Shown here piece after piece: positions 33,823 through 42,192 of a stretch of 64,000 nt of DNA. The notes below the pieces were generated by a model. It had not been told where the DNA came from and searched no databases. It saw nothing but the letters and a program-made list of their open reading frames with translations. Position numbers and translations under genes: made by a program. Positions within the stretch are counted from its first letter, which is position 1. Every line of letters starts with the position of its first letter. Origin of the DNA: Emergencia timonensis (GTDB lineage Bacteria; Bacillota; Clostridia; Peptostreptococcales; Anaerovoracaceae); assembly GCF_900086585.1 (NCBI RefSeq), contig NZ_FLKM01000008.1:434001-498000 (forward strand). Direction: 5' to 3'.

Positions 33823-35198
33823 GTAGAGAACGAGAAAATACATTTTTGATGGCACTTGGCGTTCTTTTGGTAAACATCTTCGTATTGCTCGCTGGTGTGG
33901 TTTTTCTAAAGCTGGAGCCCCATGTCCCTATTTTGGTGAACATCGGCATAGTTCTCTGCTTTGGCATTTTTCTCAGGATTCCATGGAAGGAACTGATTGA
34001 GGGCATGCACAAAGCGGTGGCAGATGCAGTGGGCGTGTTTTTGACGATTCTCATGGTAGGCGTGGTCGTTGGAACCTGGACCATGTGCGGTACTGTGCCG
34101 GTGGTTATCTACTACGGGCTAATGCTCTTCTCACCGCAGTGGTTTTTGATATCTATTATGGTCTTGTGCTTCGTCATGGCTTTTGTCACCGGGTCGTCCT
34201 GGACGACGGCAGGGACCATCGGCGTCGCCTTTATGGGGGTCGGCATCAGCCTTGGCATTCCTGTGGGGCTGACTGCCGGATGCATTATATCGGGGGCCAT
34301 GTGCGGCGATAAGCAATCACCCCTTGGCGCTGCGACCAATCTGACGGCGGCAATTTCTAAGGTGGACTTGTATGAGACCCTGCATTCCCTGGTTTATGTG
34401 ACGATCCCTTCTATTGTTGGATGCGGAATCATCTATACGGTTCTGGGCTTTCGATACGCAGAGGCGTCAGCGGATACCAGCCAGGTGACGAAAATCATGA
34501 ATGGGCTTGCAGAGACTTTTCACCTGAGCCCGATTCTGCTTCTGCCAATCATCGTTTTGCTGGTTCTGATCTTCCTCAAGATCCCCACTGTGCCGACGCT
34601 GATTGCCGCTTCCCTGTGCGGGGTGGCTTTGTCTGTCTTATATCAGGGCAATTCCCTTTCGGAAAGCCTGACATCGATGTATGCGGGTTATGTTTCGGAT
34701 ACGGGAATCGAGCTTCTGGATACGCTTCTCACGAGGGGCGGGCTGATGGCGATGGCATCGACGATTCTGCTGATCATCCTGGCGTTGGCTTTGGCAGGGT
34801 GCCTGGAGCGGACAGCGATTATGACTTCTGTCGTATCGAAGATCAGCGGGATTCTGCAGAAACGTTTCTCTGTGATTACGGCGTCTTATGTGATGAGTAC
34901 AGTTTTAGGATTCTTTTCTGCGGACTGTCACATGGCCATCGTACTGACGTCAAACGCTATGGGGCGCCGCTTTGATGAACTCGGAATTCACAAATGCGTG
35001 CTGGCGCGAACTGTCCATGATGGGGCGACAGGCCTTGCGCCGCTGGTGCCGTGGACCACGGCTGGCGTTTACTTCAGCGCAACCCTGGGCGTTGCTGCCG
35101 CAGAATATGTGCCATATTATATGCTGGCGCTGACCATGACGGCGGCGACCTTGTTTTTCGCAGCGACAGGCATGACGATTCGCTACAGTAAGGAGTGA
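33819..35198 (+). CDS. NhaC family Na+/H+ antiporter, copy 1
   Basis: A 459-residue polytopic membrane protein with the NhaC marks VTGSSWTTAGTIGVAFMGVG (about 121-140) and GAMCGDKQSPLGAATNL (about 158-174). NhaC proteins exchange Na+ for H+, and relatives such as MleN couple this to organic acids. About 30% of residues coincide by eye with the second copy at 54401. In an organism importing amino acids with Na+, it would restore the gradient. It ends the EamA-to-NhaC unit; a bidirectional terminator follows. Confidence 0.85.
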   Translation: MSRERENTFLMALGVLLVNIFVLLAGVVFLKLEPHVPILVNIGIVLCFGIFLRIPWKELIEGMHKAVADAVGVFLTILMVGVVVGTWTMCGTVPVVIYYGLMLFSPQWFLISIMVLCFVMAFVTGSSWTTAGTIGVAFMGVGISLGIPVGLTAGCIISGAMCGDKQSPLGAATNLTAAISKVDLYETLHSLVYVTIPSIVGCGIIYTVLGFRYAEASADTSQVTKIMNGLAETFHLSPILLLPIIVLLVLIFLKIPTVPTLIAASLCGVALSVLYQGNSLSESLTSMYAGYVSDTGIELLDTLLTRGGLMAMASTILLIILALALAGCLERTAIMTSVVSKISGILQKRFSVITASYVMSTVLGFFSADCHMAIVLTSNAMGRRFDELGIHKCVLARTVHDGATGLAPLVPWTTAGVYFSATLGVAAAEYVPYYMLALTMTAATLFFAATGMTIRYSKE

Positions 35199-35200
35199 AA

Positions 35201-35836
35201 TCATGATAGGATAAAAAAGAGAAGCGTCTGCATAATACACAGACAGCCTCTCTTTTTATGGCATTTGCAGCGCGACCATAATTCTTTCTCAAAATCTTTA
35301 CTAAAATCGATGGCGAACTGAATCATTTCTTTAATAATCGGAATCTGCAGTTTGTGCTTGAGTACTCCTATCCCCATGGTCCGGTAAACCGGTTCTTTAA
35401 ATTTTATTTTCTTTGTGTTATTTCCAAGCCGTATGCATTGGAGTTCAGAGATGATATATGACCCAAGCCCCAGGTCGACCATTGAGATTGCACCCACATC
35501 ACTGTGCACACTAAATGGTGAAGCAAATTTAAAGTCGTAGACTTTTTTAACTGCTTGAATTACGTCGTTCCCGATGTCTGGGATATATATTAAATCGCAC
35601 CCGTCCAGTGACTCAGCAGAAATTTCGTCATTGGACGCCAAAGGGTGGTTCGATGATACGATTAATCGAGCGGGATATTTGAACAGAGGAATAAAAGCAA
35701 CGTTTTTATCGGAAAAGACACTGGTAATACCTAAATCAACATGTCCTTCAACGATAGAATTGATGGGACTGGTAGCACTTGCCTTTATCAACTTTGGAGG
35801 GATTTTCACGGTAAGACGTGTTCCAATTCTGGCGTC
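35201..35836 (-). pseudogene. LysR regulator fragment lacking the DNA-binding domain
   Basis: The minus-strand frame reads into a LysR effector-binding domain (IGTRLTVKIPPKLIKAS, SIVEGHVDLGITSVF, RLIVSSNHPLA, LGLGSYIISEL) but the first about 90 residues with the winged helix are missing. At about 35836 homology stops and the opposite strand begins to read as the end of a transporter. I read this as a deletion junction that removed the LysR N terminus and most of a divergent transporter gene. The C terminus also runs on through the terminator hairpin. Confidence 0.65.
35211..35258. terminator. Bidirectional terminator between NhaC and the LysR fragment
   Basis: AGAGAAGCGTCTG and CAGACAGCCTCTCT form an imperfect long stem with A-run on the left and TTTTTAT on the right. 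Confidence 0.65.
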
Positions 35837-35963
35837 ACTGCCAGTATACGTCATTACCGCAGTTGCAATCTACTCTTTCGTCAAGTTGTTTTTCACTAAG
35901 AACAACCATATCCTGACCCATGAAGGGGTATATCAGGTATCTGAAAGTGCGGAGGATAATTAG
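35837..35963 (+). pseudogene. 3' end of a membrane transporter gene
   Basis: In the frame ending TAG at 35961-35963 the last 40 or so residues read LPVYVITAVAIYSFVKLFF followed by TKNNHILTHEG, a final membrane helix and polar tail. No start or earlier segments exist. The intact paralogous locus has a BCCT transporter directly before the MttB gene, so this may be the remains of such a transporter, but the tail differs from that BCCT and the family is not certain. Confidence 0.45.
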
Positions 35964-36002
35964 TAAATAAGCAATCTGTTATGGTAAAGCAAAGGAGTAG
36001 TT

Positions 36003-37427
36003 ATGTTTATCAATGGAAAAGTATTTACAGAAGAACAAGCGAGATAAATTCATTTTAATGCGCTTGAGCTTTTTGCAAAGGAAGGTATGTTAGTTACCGA
36101 AAAACGCACAAGAGAAGATTTTCAAAAAGCGGGATGCTCGGTAAGAGAAGAGAGAATATATATTCCTCACTACCTTGTCGAGGAAACCATTAAGTATACA
36201 CCAAGAAAATTCAGCATGTACGACTCTTACGGCAAACGATTTCTCAGCGTCGGTGGAGAAGAAACCAGCTTTGGACCTGGCGGATTCAAGGCCCCGTATT
36301 TAGACTGGCGTGACGGCCAGGTGAAAGATAGTGATTATCAAGGTCTTGCAGACGAAGCAAAGATTGTAGAAATGACGGATGAGATCGGCTGGATGAAAAC
36401 CTCGGTACAGCCTGTTGAAAAACCTGCGTGCGTACAAGATCTTTGGATGGCTAAGGGTGGATTTGTATATTCTCGTAAGCCCCTTCACACAAGTCCGTTC
36501 GGACAGCTGGGCGCTCAAGGATTGATTGAAATGGCGGCGGAAATAATGGGCGGAGCGGATGTGCTGAGGGAAAAACCGCATCTCATGTTCAATATGTGCA
36601 CATTATCACCGCTCACAATGCGTAAAGATATGAGCGAGGCGGTCAGAGAAGCAGCGGCCTACGGCGTTCCGTGTTTTTTTACTTCTGGGCCTATGGCTGG
36701 AGCCACAGCGCCGGTAACTTTGGCAGGAGAACTAACCCAGGCCTGGGCAGAGATTCTGGGACATAATACATATCTGCAGATCTGTAAGCCGGGTTCTCCA
36801 GATGTTTTCGCCAGCTGGAGCAGAATTTTTGACATGAAAAATGCCACTTGTACGGTGGGCACACCTGAATACGCCCTCATGAGGCAGGCGATCACCCAAT
36901 TAGGAAAAAGAATTGAAGTTCCAACGGGCGGAGATGGCTTCCTTACGGATTCCAACACCCTTGATATGCAGTGCGGCTGGGAAAAGTTTATGAACGGTCT
37001 GGGAGATATGAGAGCAAATCAGAACTTGATCTATGGTCTGGGTCTAATTTCGCAGATGAATATTTTTAGTCTGGAATCAATGGTGATCGATTGCGAAATG
37101 ATCGGTGTGATACAGCGGCTTCTGCAAGGAATTGAAGTAGATCCAAGTCACCTTGCATATGATGAAATTGCCGCCCACAAGGTGGATGGACGTTTCCTCA
37201 GCAGCAAGCATACAAAAGCAAATTATGTAAGTGAAGTCTATTGGCCAAAGTTCTCTGATAGAAGGACTTATGGAACCTGGGAAAAAGATGAGCGCAACAA
37301 TGATATAAGAAAGAGGGTTCGTATTAAGATTGAAGAGATGCTTAACCAATACAGTTACAGTCTGGGATTGGAAAAAGAAGCGGAACTGGACAGAATTATA
37401 ACAAAGTATGAGGCTTTCCACCTTTAA
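36003..37427 (+). pseudogene. MttB family methyltransferase homologue with an early ochre stop
   Basis: The full frame has 474 codons and aligns from end to end with the intact homologue at 49373. AAAGGAG lies before the ATG at 36003, but codon 15 is TAA (36045-36047) where the homologue has Glu (AREVHEN versus AR-stop-IHFN). Translation could restart at ATG 36087, preceded by AAAGGAAGGT, giving a 446-residue protein missing 28 residues. Visible marks include CTLSPLTMRKDM, GPMAGATAPVTLAGEL and WEKFMNGLGDM. MttB homologues without pyrrolysine move a methyl group from quaternary amines to a corrinoid protein. The upstream genes are deleted, so decay is likely. Confidence 0.75.
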
Positions 37428-37446
37428 TAGGAGCATTCAAAGATTG

Positions 37447-37497
37447 AATAAACCTCCAAACTGATGTAAGACACAATTATCCAGTTTGGAGGCTTTA
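37447..37497. terminator. Bidirectional terminator after the MttB homologue
   Basis: AATAAACCTCCAAACTG and its near-exact complement CAGTTTGGAGGCTTTATT surround an 18-nt loop. Confidence 0.75.
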
Positions 37498-37525
37498 TTG
37501 ACATCGGCAGAAATTTCTGTATAAT
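37498..37525 (+). promoter_or_regulatory. Promoter of the LysR gene at 37610
   Basis: TTGACA (37498-37503) and TATAAT (37520-37525) with a 16-bp spacer, 84 bp before the start codon. Confidence 0.7.
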
Positions 37526-37609
37526 GCAGCTAGAGGACTAATTCTCTGCAACTTGCAAGAACCCCATGTATCGGTATTCCAGCAAGAGATGATGATTGAG
37601 GTGAATTAT

Positions 37610-38506
37610 ATGGATATTACGAAATACGAAGTGCTATTGAAGGTGGTCGACCGTGGCGGTCTCAGTCAATCTGCAGAGGACCTGGGCTATACAAGATCAG
37701 CCCTGTCAAAAATGATTGCCAGCATGGAGAAGGAAATTGGGTTTCCCCTGGTTAAGAGAACGAGAAAAGGAATCGTCTTGAACAAAGAGGGGGAGCGGGT
37801 CGTCCCTTTAATTCGAGAACTGCTGAAGGTGAATACGATATTAGAAGAAGAGTATCTGATGATTCGAGGGATGTCTCAGGGGAAGCTGCGAATTGGCAGT
37901 TTTCCGACAATGGCCTATTTGCTGATGCCAGACATTCTGAAGGGTTTCAACGAAATTCATCCCGGCATACAAATCGAGGTTGTGGAAGAGCATAGCCTGC
38001 ACCAGTTGGAGACTTGGCTGAAACAGGGCATTATCGATGTAGCGCTTTTCAGTAGGGAATCATATCACGAGTTCGATTGGATTCCGTTTATGGAGGAACC
38101 ATATGTTGCATTGATTCCAAAGGCCTGCACTTTAGCAGAGAAAGAAGTGATTTCTGTCGAGGAGATGTTTGATCATAAGCTGATTTTATTTAAGACACAA
38201 GAGGGCTATGATCAGGATATGATGAAATTTCAGGAAATCACAGCAGGAACTAAAGAAGCGGACTATAATACAAACTCCATCTATTTGGTGCAGAAGATGG
38301 TTGCTTACGATAACTGTGTGTCCATCATCCCTCTGTCAGTTGCTGAAGATACGGCAAAATGGTTTCCGGTGGAATTCCGTAAGCTTAATACGGAAGTAAA
38401 GCGAACAATAGGTTTTGCCGTGAAGCATAAAGAAAATGTCTCTCTGACACTGCGCGAGTTCCTGCGATATGTGAAGAAGGCACGACAGATGTATATTGGA
38501 AAATAA
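37610..38506 (+). CDS. LysR family transcriptional regulator
   Basis: A 298-residue LysR protein: N-terminal winged helix (YEVLLKVVDRGGLSQSAEDLGYTRSALSKMIASMEKEIG) and a periplasmic-binding-like effector domain (LRIGSFPTMAYLLMPDILKGF, IDVALFSRE). The start at 37610 has GAGGTG 6 nt upstream; an in-frame extension of 19 codons lacks a ribosome site. It resembles the regulators at 55931 and 63788 in its first 70 residues, showing local expansion of one LysR subfamily. The target is uncertain: the decaying MttB locus or the IlvD/AspDH genes. Confidence 0.87.
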   Translation: MDITKYEVLLKVVDRGGLSQSAEDLGYTRSALSKMIASMEKEIGFPLVKRTRKGIVLNKEGERVVPLIRELLKVNTILEEEYLMIRGMSQGKLRIGSFPTMAYLLMPDILKGFNEIHPGIQIEVVEEHSLHQLETWLKQGIIDVALFSRESYHEFDWIPFMEEPYVALIPKACTLAEKEVISVEEMFDHKLILFKTQEGYDQDMMKFQEITAGTKEADYNTNSIYLVQKMVAYDNCVSIIPLSVAEDTAKWFPVEFRKLNTEVKRTIGFAVKHKENVSLTLREFLRYVKKARQMYIGK

Positions 38507-38518
38507 AAAGACTGTCAC

Positions 38519-38556
38519 AAAAAAGACTTGCCAATTAAGTAGACAAGCCTTTTTTG
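38519..38556 (+). terminator. Weak terminator after the LysR gene
   Basis: AAAAGACTTG (38521-38530) and CAAGCCTTTTTTG around a 13-nt loop, with one mismatch in the stem. It also lies just past the stop of the convergent AspDH-like gene. Confidence 0.5.
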
Positions 38557-38579
38557 TATGTTAATATCTCTGCTAAAAA

Positions 38580-39374
38580 TTAATAGAAATAGACTGGCGA
38601 TGCTAAGTTGTTTAAGAAAGACACAACGCTCCAACCCGTTAAGATCTGGTTCTTGGAATATATCTTAAACTTCATGTCAATATGCTCTGAATGGACTCTG
38701 ATATTCACATCATCGTCATTGTGCGGCATATCGGGATCTCCTGTGATTTTAATATATGTATTTTCGGGACCGATGGTTGCCAGTGAAGTGGCGACGCCGA
38801 TATTGATCATCCTTGGCAGTAATTGAATGGCTTCTGCTGCAGTGCCCTCAAACAGGGTATCTTTTACGCCCGTCGCTTCGATTTCGGGCTTGTAAACCGG
38901 CGTATCCTTGTAGGAACCTGCCCAGCGGTTCAGGGTTAATTCTGCTTTGGCGCCGCCTATCAGAGTGATCGACTGCATTGCGTCAAATGCACCAATGGTT
39001 CCCGAGGAAAAATAAATTTTTACATTATTCTCGGAAGCGGCTTCTTTGGCTGTTTCATAAAAGTGAGAGTCAGCAAATGCCCCGATGGAGAGTGCCATGA
39101 AGGAAACTCCGCTTTTTAGCACGTCGATACAATATTCCTGTACCGCTTCAACGGCAGCCATTTCTGCGACGATTTCAGGCTCAGTAGCGAGAAGTGCATC
39201 AAGAGTCTTTACGGCTTTGCAGTTGCATTTTGTTGACAGTTCGTTAAGCCTTTCGTCAATTCGCCCGAGAATGCAAGTCAGTTCGTAATTTGGCATTTTG
39301 CCGTGAGCATACGCATCGGCAACGTTTGCTGCTAAGAAGCCATCTCCGATGATTGCGAATTTTTTCTTTATCAT
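38580..39374 (-). CDS. Aspartate dehydrogenase-like protein, copy 1
   Basis: A 264-residue NAD(P)-dependent dehydrogenase of the aspartate dehydrogenase (NadX, DUF108) group. KFAIIGDGFLAANVADAYAHG is the dinucleotide fold, VAEMAAVEAVQEYCIDVLKSGVSFMALSIGAF matches the conserved stretch around residue 80, and SSGTIGAFDAMQSITLIGGA is the substrate region. Classical members convert L-aspartate to iminoaspartate. Its start overlaps the IlvD gene end by 4 bp (ATGA). The same IlvD-AspDH partnership recurs at 60014-63436, so the two act in one pathway, probably on an amino acid related to aspartate. Confidence 0.78.
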   Translation of the reverse strand: MIKKKFAIIGDGFLAANVADAYAHGKMPNYELTCILGRIDERLNELSTKCNCKAVKTLDALLATEPEIVAEMAAVEAVQEYCIDVLKSGVSFMALSIGAFADSHFYETAKEAASENNVKIYFSSGTIGAFDAMQSITLIGGAKAELTLNRWAGSYKDTPVYKPEIEATGVKDTLFEGTAAEAIQLLPRMINIGVATSLATIGPENTYIKITGDPDMPHNDDDVNIRVHSEHIDMKFKIYSKNQILTGWSVVSFLNNLASPVYFY

Positions 39375-41047
39375 AATATTTCATCCTCCATAATCTGCAT
39401 TGCGGCACCTTCTTCAGGCGGTCTCGCAGTTGCCTGGTAAAGTGCCAGCAGCCCTGATTTTACTTTTGGTTCCGGTTTGATCCAGTTTCTCTTTCGCTCT
39501 TCTAAAATTGCGTCATCTACGTTAAGGTTAAGATAACCTTCTGTAATGTCGTATTCAATAATATCGCCGTCTTCAATGAACGCCAGTGGTCCGCCGATAT
39601 ATGCTTCTGGTGAGACATGGCCGATAATGGAGCCATGGTTAAACCCGGAAAAGCGACCATCGGAAATAAGGGCAACTTTTGATTCAAGCCCTTTAGCGAG
39701 AAGACTGTCGGTAGCCTTCATCAGTTCATTCATACCAGGAGATCCTTTGACACCTTCGTACCTTAACACGACGACTTCTCCACCTGTAATTTCGTCATTT
39801 ATAATGGCGTCACGTGCGGCTTCGTCCGAGTTGAATACTCTGGCAGGGCCGCTAAAGTGCCACATGGATTCAGGAATCCCCGTAGGCCTGCATACAGCGC
39901 CTTTTTTTGCCAGGTTTCCATGAAGAATTCTCATGCCGGGAAGTACGCTGATTGGGTCGTCTAAAGACTTTATTACATCGTGATCGATAGGCGATGGAAC
40001 AGCCGCCAGATATTCTCCCCAAGATACATCGAGAAGTGTCATAGTATCGGTATAAAGCTTGTTTTGAATCTGTTTCATGACAGCGGGTACGCCGCCGGCG
40101 TTATATAAATCCACTACTGAATAGGAGCCGGTAGGAATGACGCCTACGATACACTTGATTTCATTAGCCAGTGCATCAAAATCGTCAAGCGTAAGTGGTA
40201 TGCCCAGTTCTGTTGCATAAGCGAGAATGTGAATGACTGCATTGGTGGAACCGGCAATTGCCATGTCAACCATAATCGTATTCAGCAAAGATTCTTTCGT
40301 AACGATATCCTTTGGTGTAATGCCCTTCTTTGCCAACTGCACGATATACATCCCGGCTTCCGTACATTTACGAAGTCTGAGACTGTCTCCGGCAGGGATT
40401 GTCGCAGTACCGGGAAGCACCATGTTAAGCGGCTCGCCAAGAATCTGCATGGTGTTTGCTGTGCCCATAGAAGGGCATGCACCAAAGGAAGGGCATCCAA
40501 ATTCTTCGGCCATTTTGAGAATTTCTTCATCGCCTCGGATGGAAGCAATATCCACCTCGGCCTGAACGATCTTACGACCGTCGCAGCTGCCTTGATACAT
40601 GGGACCACCGGTCACAACGATACAAGGGATGTTAAGGCGCATTGCGGCGAGATATGCACCAGCAATAATGTTATCACAGGATGCAAGAATGACGAGTGCG
40701 TCGAAACTGTGAATCTTTGTAACGCCTTCGATAGACATCGCGACGACATCCCGCATTGCAAGCTCATAACGAAGGCCTACTGAGCCTGTTGCTACATTGC
40801 CGCAAGTAGCCGGAACTCCAAATTCTAAGGGCATGCCACCTGCTGCCCAGATTCCGTTCTTAACGTGATCTGCAAGTTGCCTGAGATGACCTGTTCCGGG
40901 AGATCCTTCAAAAAAAGTATTTGCTACGCCGATATGCGGCTTTTCCTTTATATCGTAATCACCAAAACCAGCGGCTTTGTACATGGTCCTTCTGTTACCG
41001 GCCTCGGAACCTTTCCAATAATTTCTATTTGAATCCAGGTTATACAT
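39371..41047 (-). CDS. IlvD/Edd family dehydratase, copy 1
   Basis: A 558-residue Fe-S dehydratase. The cluster cysteines are in ASCDNIIAG (about residue 123) and FGACPSMGTANTM (about residue 196); the third cysteine of the [2Fe-2S] branch near residue 50 is absent (GVANTFFEGSPGTGHL), so the [4Fe-4S] type of Edd and E. coli IlvD is more likely. GRFSGFNHGSIIGHVSPEA marks the C-terminal domain. The family removes water from 2,3-dihydroxy acids or sugar acids. No branched-chain biosynthesis genes are near, so a catabolic substrate is likely. Its promoter and operator motif are shared with the mutase and NSS units. Confidence 0.83.
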   Translation of the reverse strand: MYNLDSNRNYWKGSEAGNRRTMYKAAGFGDYDIKEKPHIGVANTFFEGSPGTGHLRQLADHVKNGIWAAGGMPLEFGVPATCGNVATGSVGLRYELAMRDVVAMSIEGVTKIHSFDALVILASCDNIIAGAYLAAMRLNIPCIVVTGGPMYQGSCDGRKIVQAEVDIASIRGDEEILKMAEEFGCPSFGACPSMGTANTMQILGEPLNMVLPGTATIPAGDSLRLRKCTEAGMYIVQLAKKGITPKDIVTKESLLNTIMVDMAIAGSTNAVIHILAYATELGIPLTLDDFDALANEIKCIVGVIPTGSYSVVDLYNAGGVPAVMKQIQNKLYTDTMTLLDVSWGEYLAAVPSPIDHDVIKSLDDPISVLPGMRILHGNLAKKGAVCRPTGIPESMWHFSGPARVFNSDEAARDAIINDEITGGEVVVLRYEGVKGSPGMNELMKATDSLLAKGLESKVALISDGRFSGFNHGSIIGHVSPEAYIGGPLAFIEDGDIIEYDITEGYLNLNVDDAILEERKRNWIKPEPKVKSGLLALYQATARPPEEGAAMQIMEDEIL

Positions 41048-41084
41048 GTTTTCCTCCCAATTCCAAGAAATGCGTTAACACGAC

Positions 41085-41137
41085 TCATAAATGATTTGTG
41101 ATAATATATTAATATCACAGTAATTCACGGATGTCAA
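41085..41137 (-). promoter_or_regulatory. Promoter and operator-like motif of the IlvD/AspDH unit
   Basis: On the minus strand, TTGACA (41137-41132) and TATTAA (41114-41109) are 17 bp apart. Fourteen nt after the -10 begins TCATTTATGAGTCGTGTT, matching motifs placed identically at 42107 and 46014. Confidence 0.7.
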
Positions 41138-41151
41138 CTGTTTTTTGAGAA

Positions 41152-41180
41152 TTGACAAATGAGTTATGATGTATTATCAT
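41152..41180 (+). promoter_or_regulatory. Promoter of the FCD-domain regulator
   Basis: TTGACA (41152-41157) and TATCAT (41175-41180) with a 17-bp spacer. TAAGTTGTGGT, similar to the core of the neighbouring operator motif, follows at 41193-41203. Confidence 0.65.
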
Positions 41181-41233
41181 GTATATGAGAAATAAGTTGT
41201 GGTGACGCAATGGTGATATAGGGAATATTAACG

Positions 41234-41926
41234 ATGAAAAAATTAACAATGACAACATTACTAGAGACAATCAAAGAGTGTATTTCTCCGGTAGGAGCGG
41301 CGTACCTGAGCAAGCAGTTAGATGCATCTGTGGCGACGATAGGACGTATGCTGAAACAGGCAGAAGAGAACGGCTACATTACGAGTATAAGTAACAAGGG
41401 ACGTATCATTACCCCAAAGGGCGAGACATTTCTTGAAAGCCAGATGACGCAAGTGGAGCTTCTGCAGAATGCAGAAGAAGTCATTGCTTTAGCATTTAGC
41501 GAAGATCCAAAACATTCAAAAGATATTTTGGAATTTCGTAGATTAGTTGAGCCTTATGCAGTTCGCTGCGCAACGATCCGTGCGACAGAAGAAGATCTGC
41601 ATGAGATGAGAGATTTAGATTTTGAACATAGATACGTTACGAGGAAGGGCGAATCCGGATCAGAGCAAGATTTAAAAATGCATTTAAAATTTGCGGAACT
41701 TTCCGGAAATAGTGCGCTGTTCCAAGTGCTTCGTCTTTTGCTTACGGAAAACAATGTGTACCAGTATTTTTCGGCAATTACGACAATGGGAGAGGCTGGA
41801 TCGTATAAGGATCATGAGGTGATTCTCAAGGCAGTTTATGAAAGGGATGCAGACGCTGCTGCGGCGGCAATGGAAGAACATCTCGACAACCTGATAAAGA
41901 TCGTATCAAAAAGTATGGAGAATTAG
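41234..41926 (+). CDS. FCD-domain transcriptional regulator (GntR/FadR-like)
   Basis: A 230-residue regulator. The N terminus (GAAYLSKQLDASVATIGRMLKQAEENGYITSISNKG at about 19-54) is a winged helix, not the most typical GntR type; the C-terminal domain (FRRLVEPYAVRCATIRATEEDL, then HLKFAELSGNSALFQVLRLLL and AMEEHLDNLI) is an FCD ligand domain with the metal-binding-type His and Asp positions. It is divergent from IlvD/AspDH and 267 bp before the second mutase operon. All three promoters of the predicted regulon share one motif, making this protein the likely regulator. No strong ribosome site precedes the ATG. Confidence 0.8.
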   Translation: MKKLTMTTLLETIKECISPVGAAYLSKQLDASVATIGRMLKQAEENGYITSISNKGRIITPKGETFLESQMTQVELLQNAEEVIALAFSEDPKHSKDILEFRRLVEPYAVRCATIRATEEDLHEMRDLDFEHRYVTRKGESGSEQDLKMHLKFAELSGNSALFQVLRLLLTENNVYQYFSAITTMGEAGSYKDHEVILKAVYERDADAAAAAMEEHLDNLIKIVSKSMEN

Positions 41927-41945
41927 AAAAGCAATAGGAATAAGG

Positions 41946-41980
41946 GCAGTTGTGTGATGGATACACAGCTGTCATTTTTT
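41946..41980 (+). terminator. Terminator after the FCD regulator
   Basis: GGCAGTTGTGT and ACACAGCTGTC pair over 11 positions with a short loop and are followed by ATTTTTTT. Confidence 0.75.
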
Positions 41981-42063
41981 TATGCAGGCAGAAAAGCGAG
42001 CCACAACTCAAAATCAAAAATGAAGAAAATGCTAAATATTGCGAAAACAGAACCAAAATTCAT

Positions 42064-42124
42064 TTGACAGAAAAACAAAAGTGTGGTATACATAATATAA
42101 CATAAATCATTAATGAGCTGTGAT
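42064..42124 (+). promoter_or_regulatory. Promoter and operator-like motif of the second mutase operon
   Basis: TTGACA (42064-42069), 17-bp spacer, TATACA (42087-42092). Fourteen nt later begins TCATTAATGAGCTGTGATTG (42107-42126), whose first ten bases are a perfect palindrome. Placement is the same as at 46014 and, on the minus strand, 41094. Confidence 0.78.
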
Positions 42125-42192
42125 TGATCCTTTTGTGGATAAGTGTGAGACTAATTGGCAAATCATAAACGTATGATGTAATAGGAGTGACT

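Noticed and set aside
42000..42192. Cobalamin riboswitch before the second mutase operon
   Set aside because: Only a sigma-70 promoter and operator-like motif are visible; no B12-box-like sequence or long structured leader was found there or before 24370.
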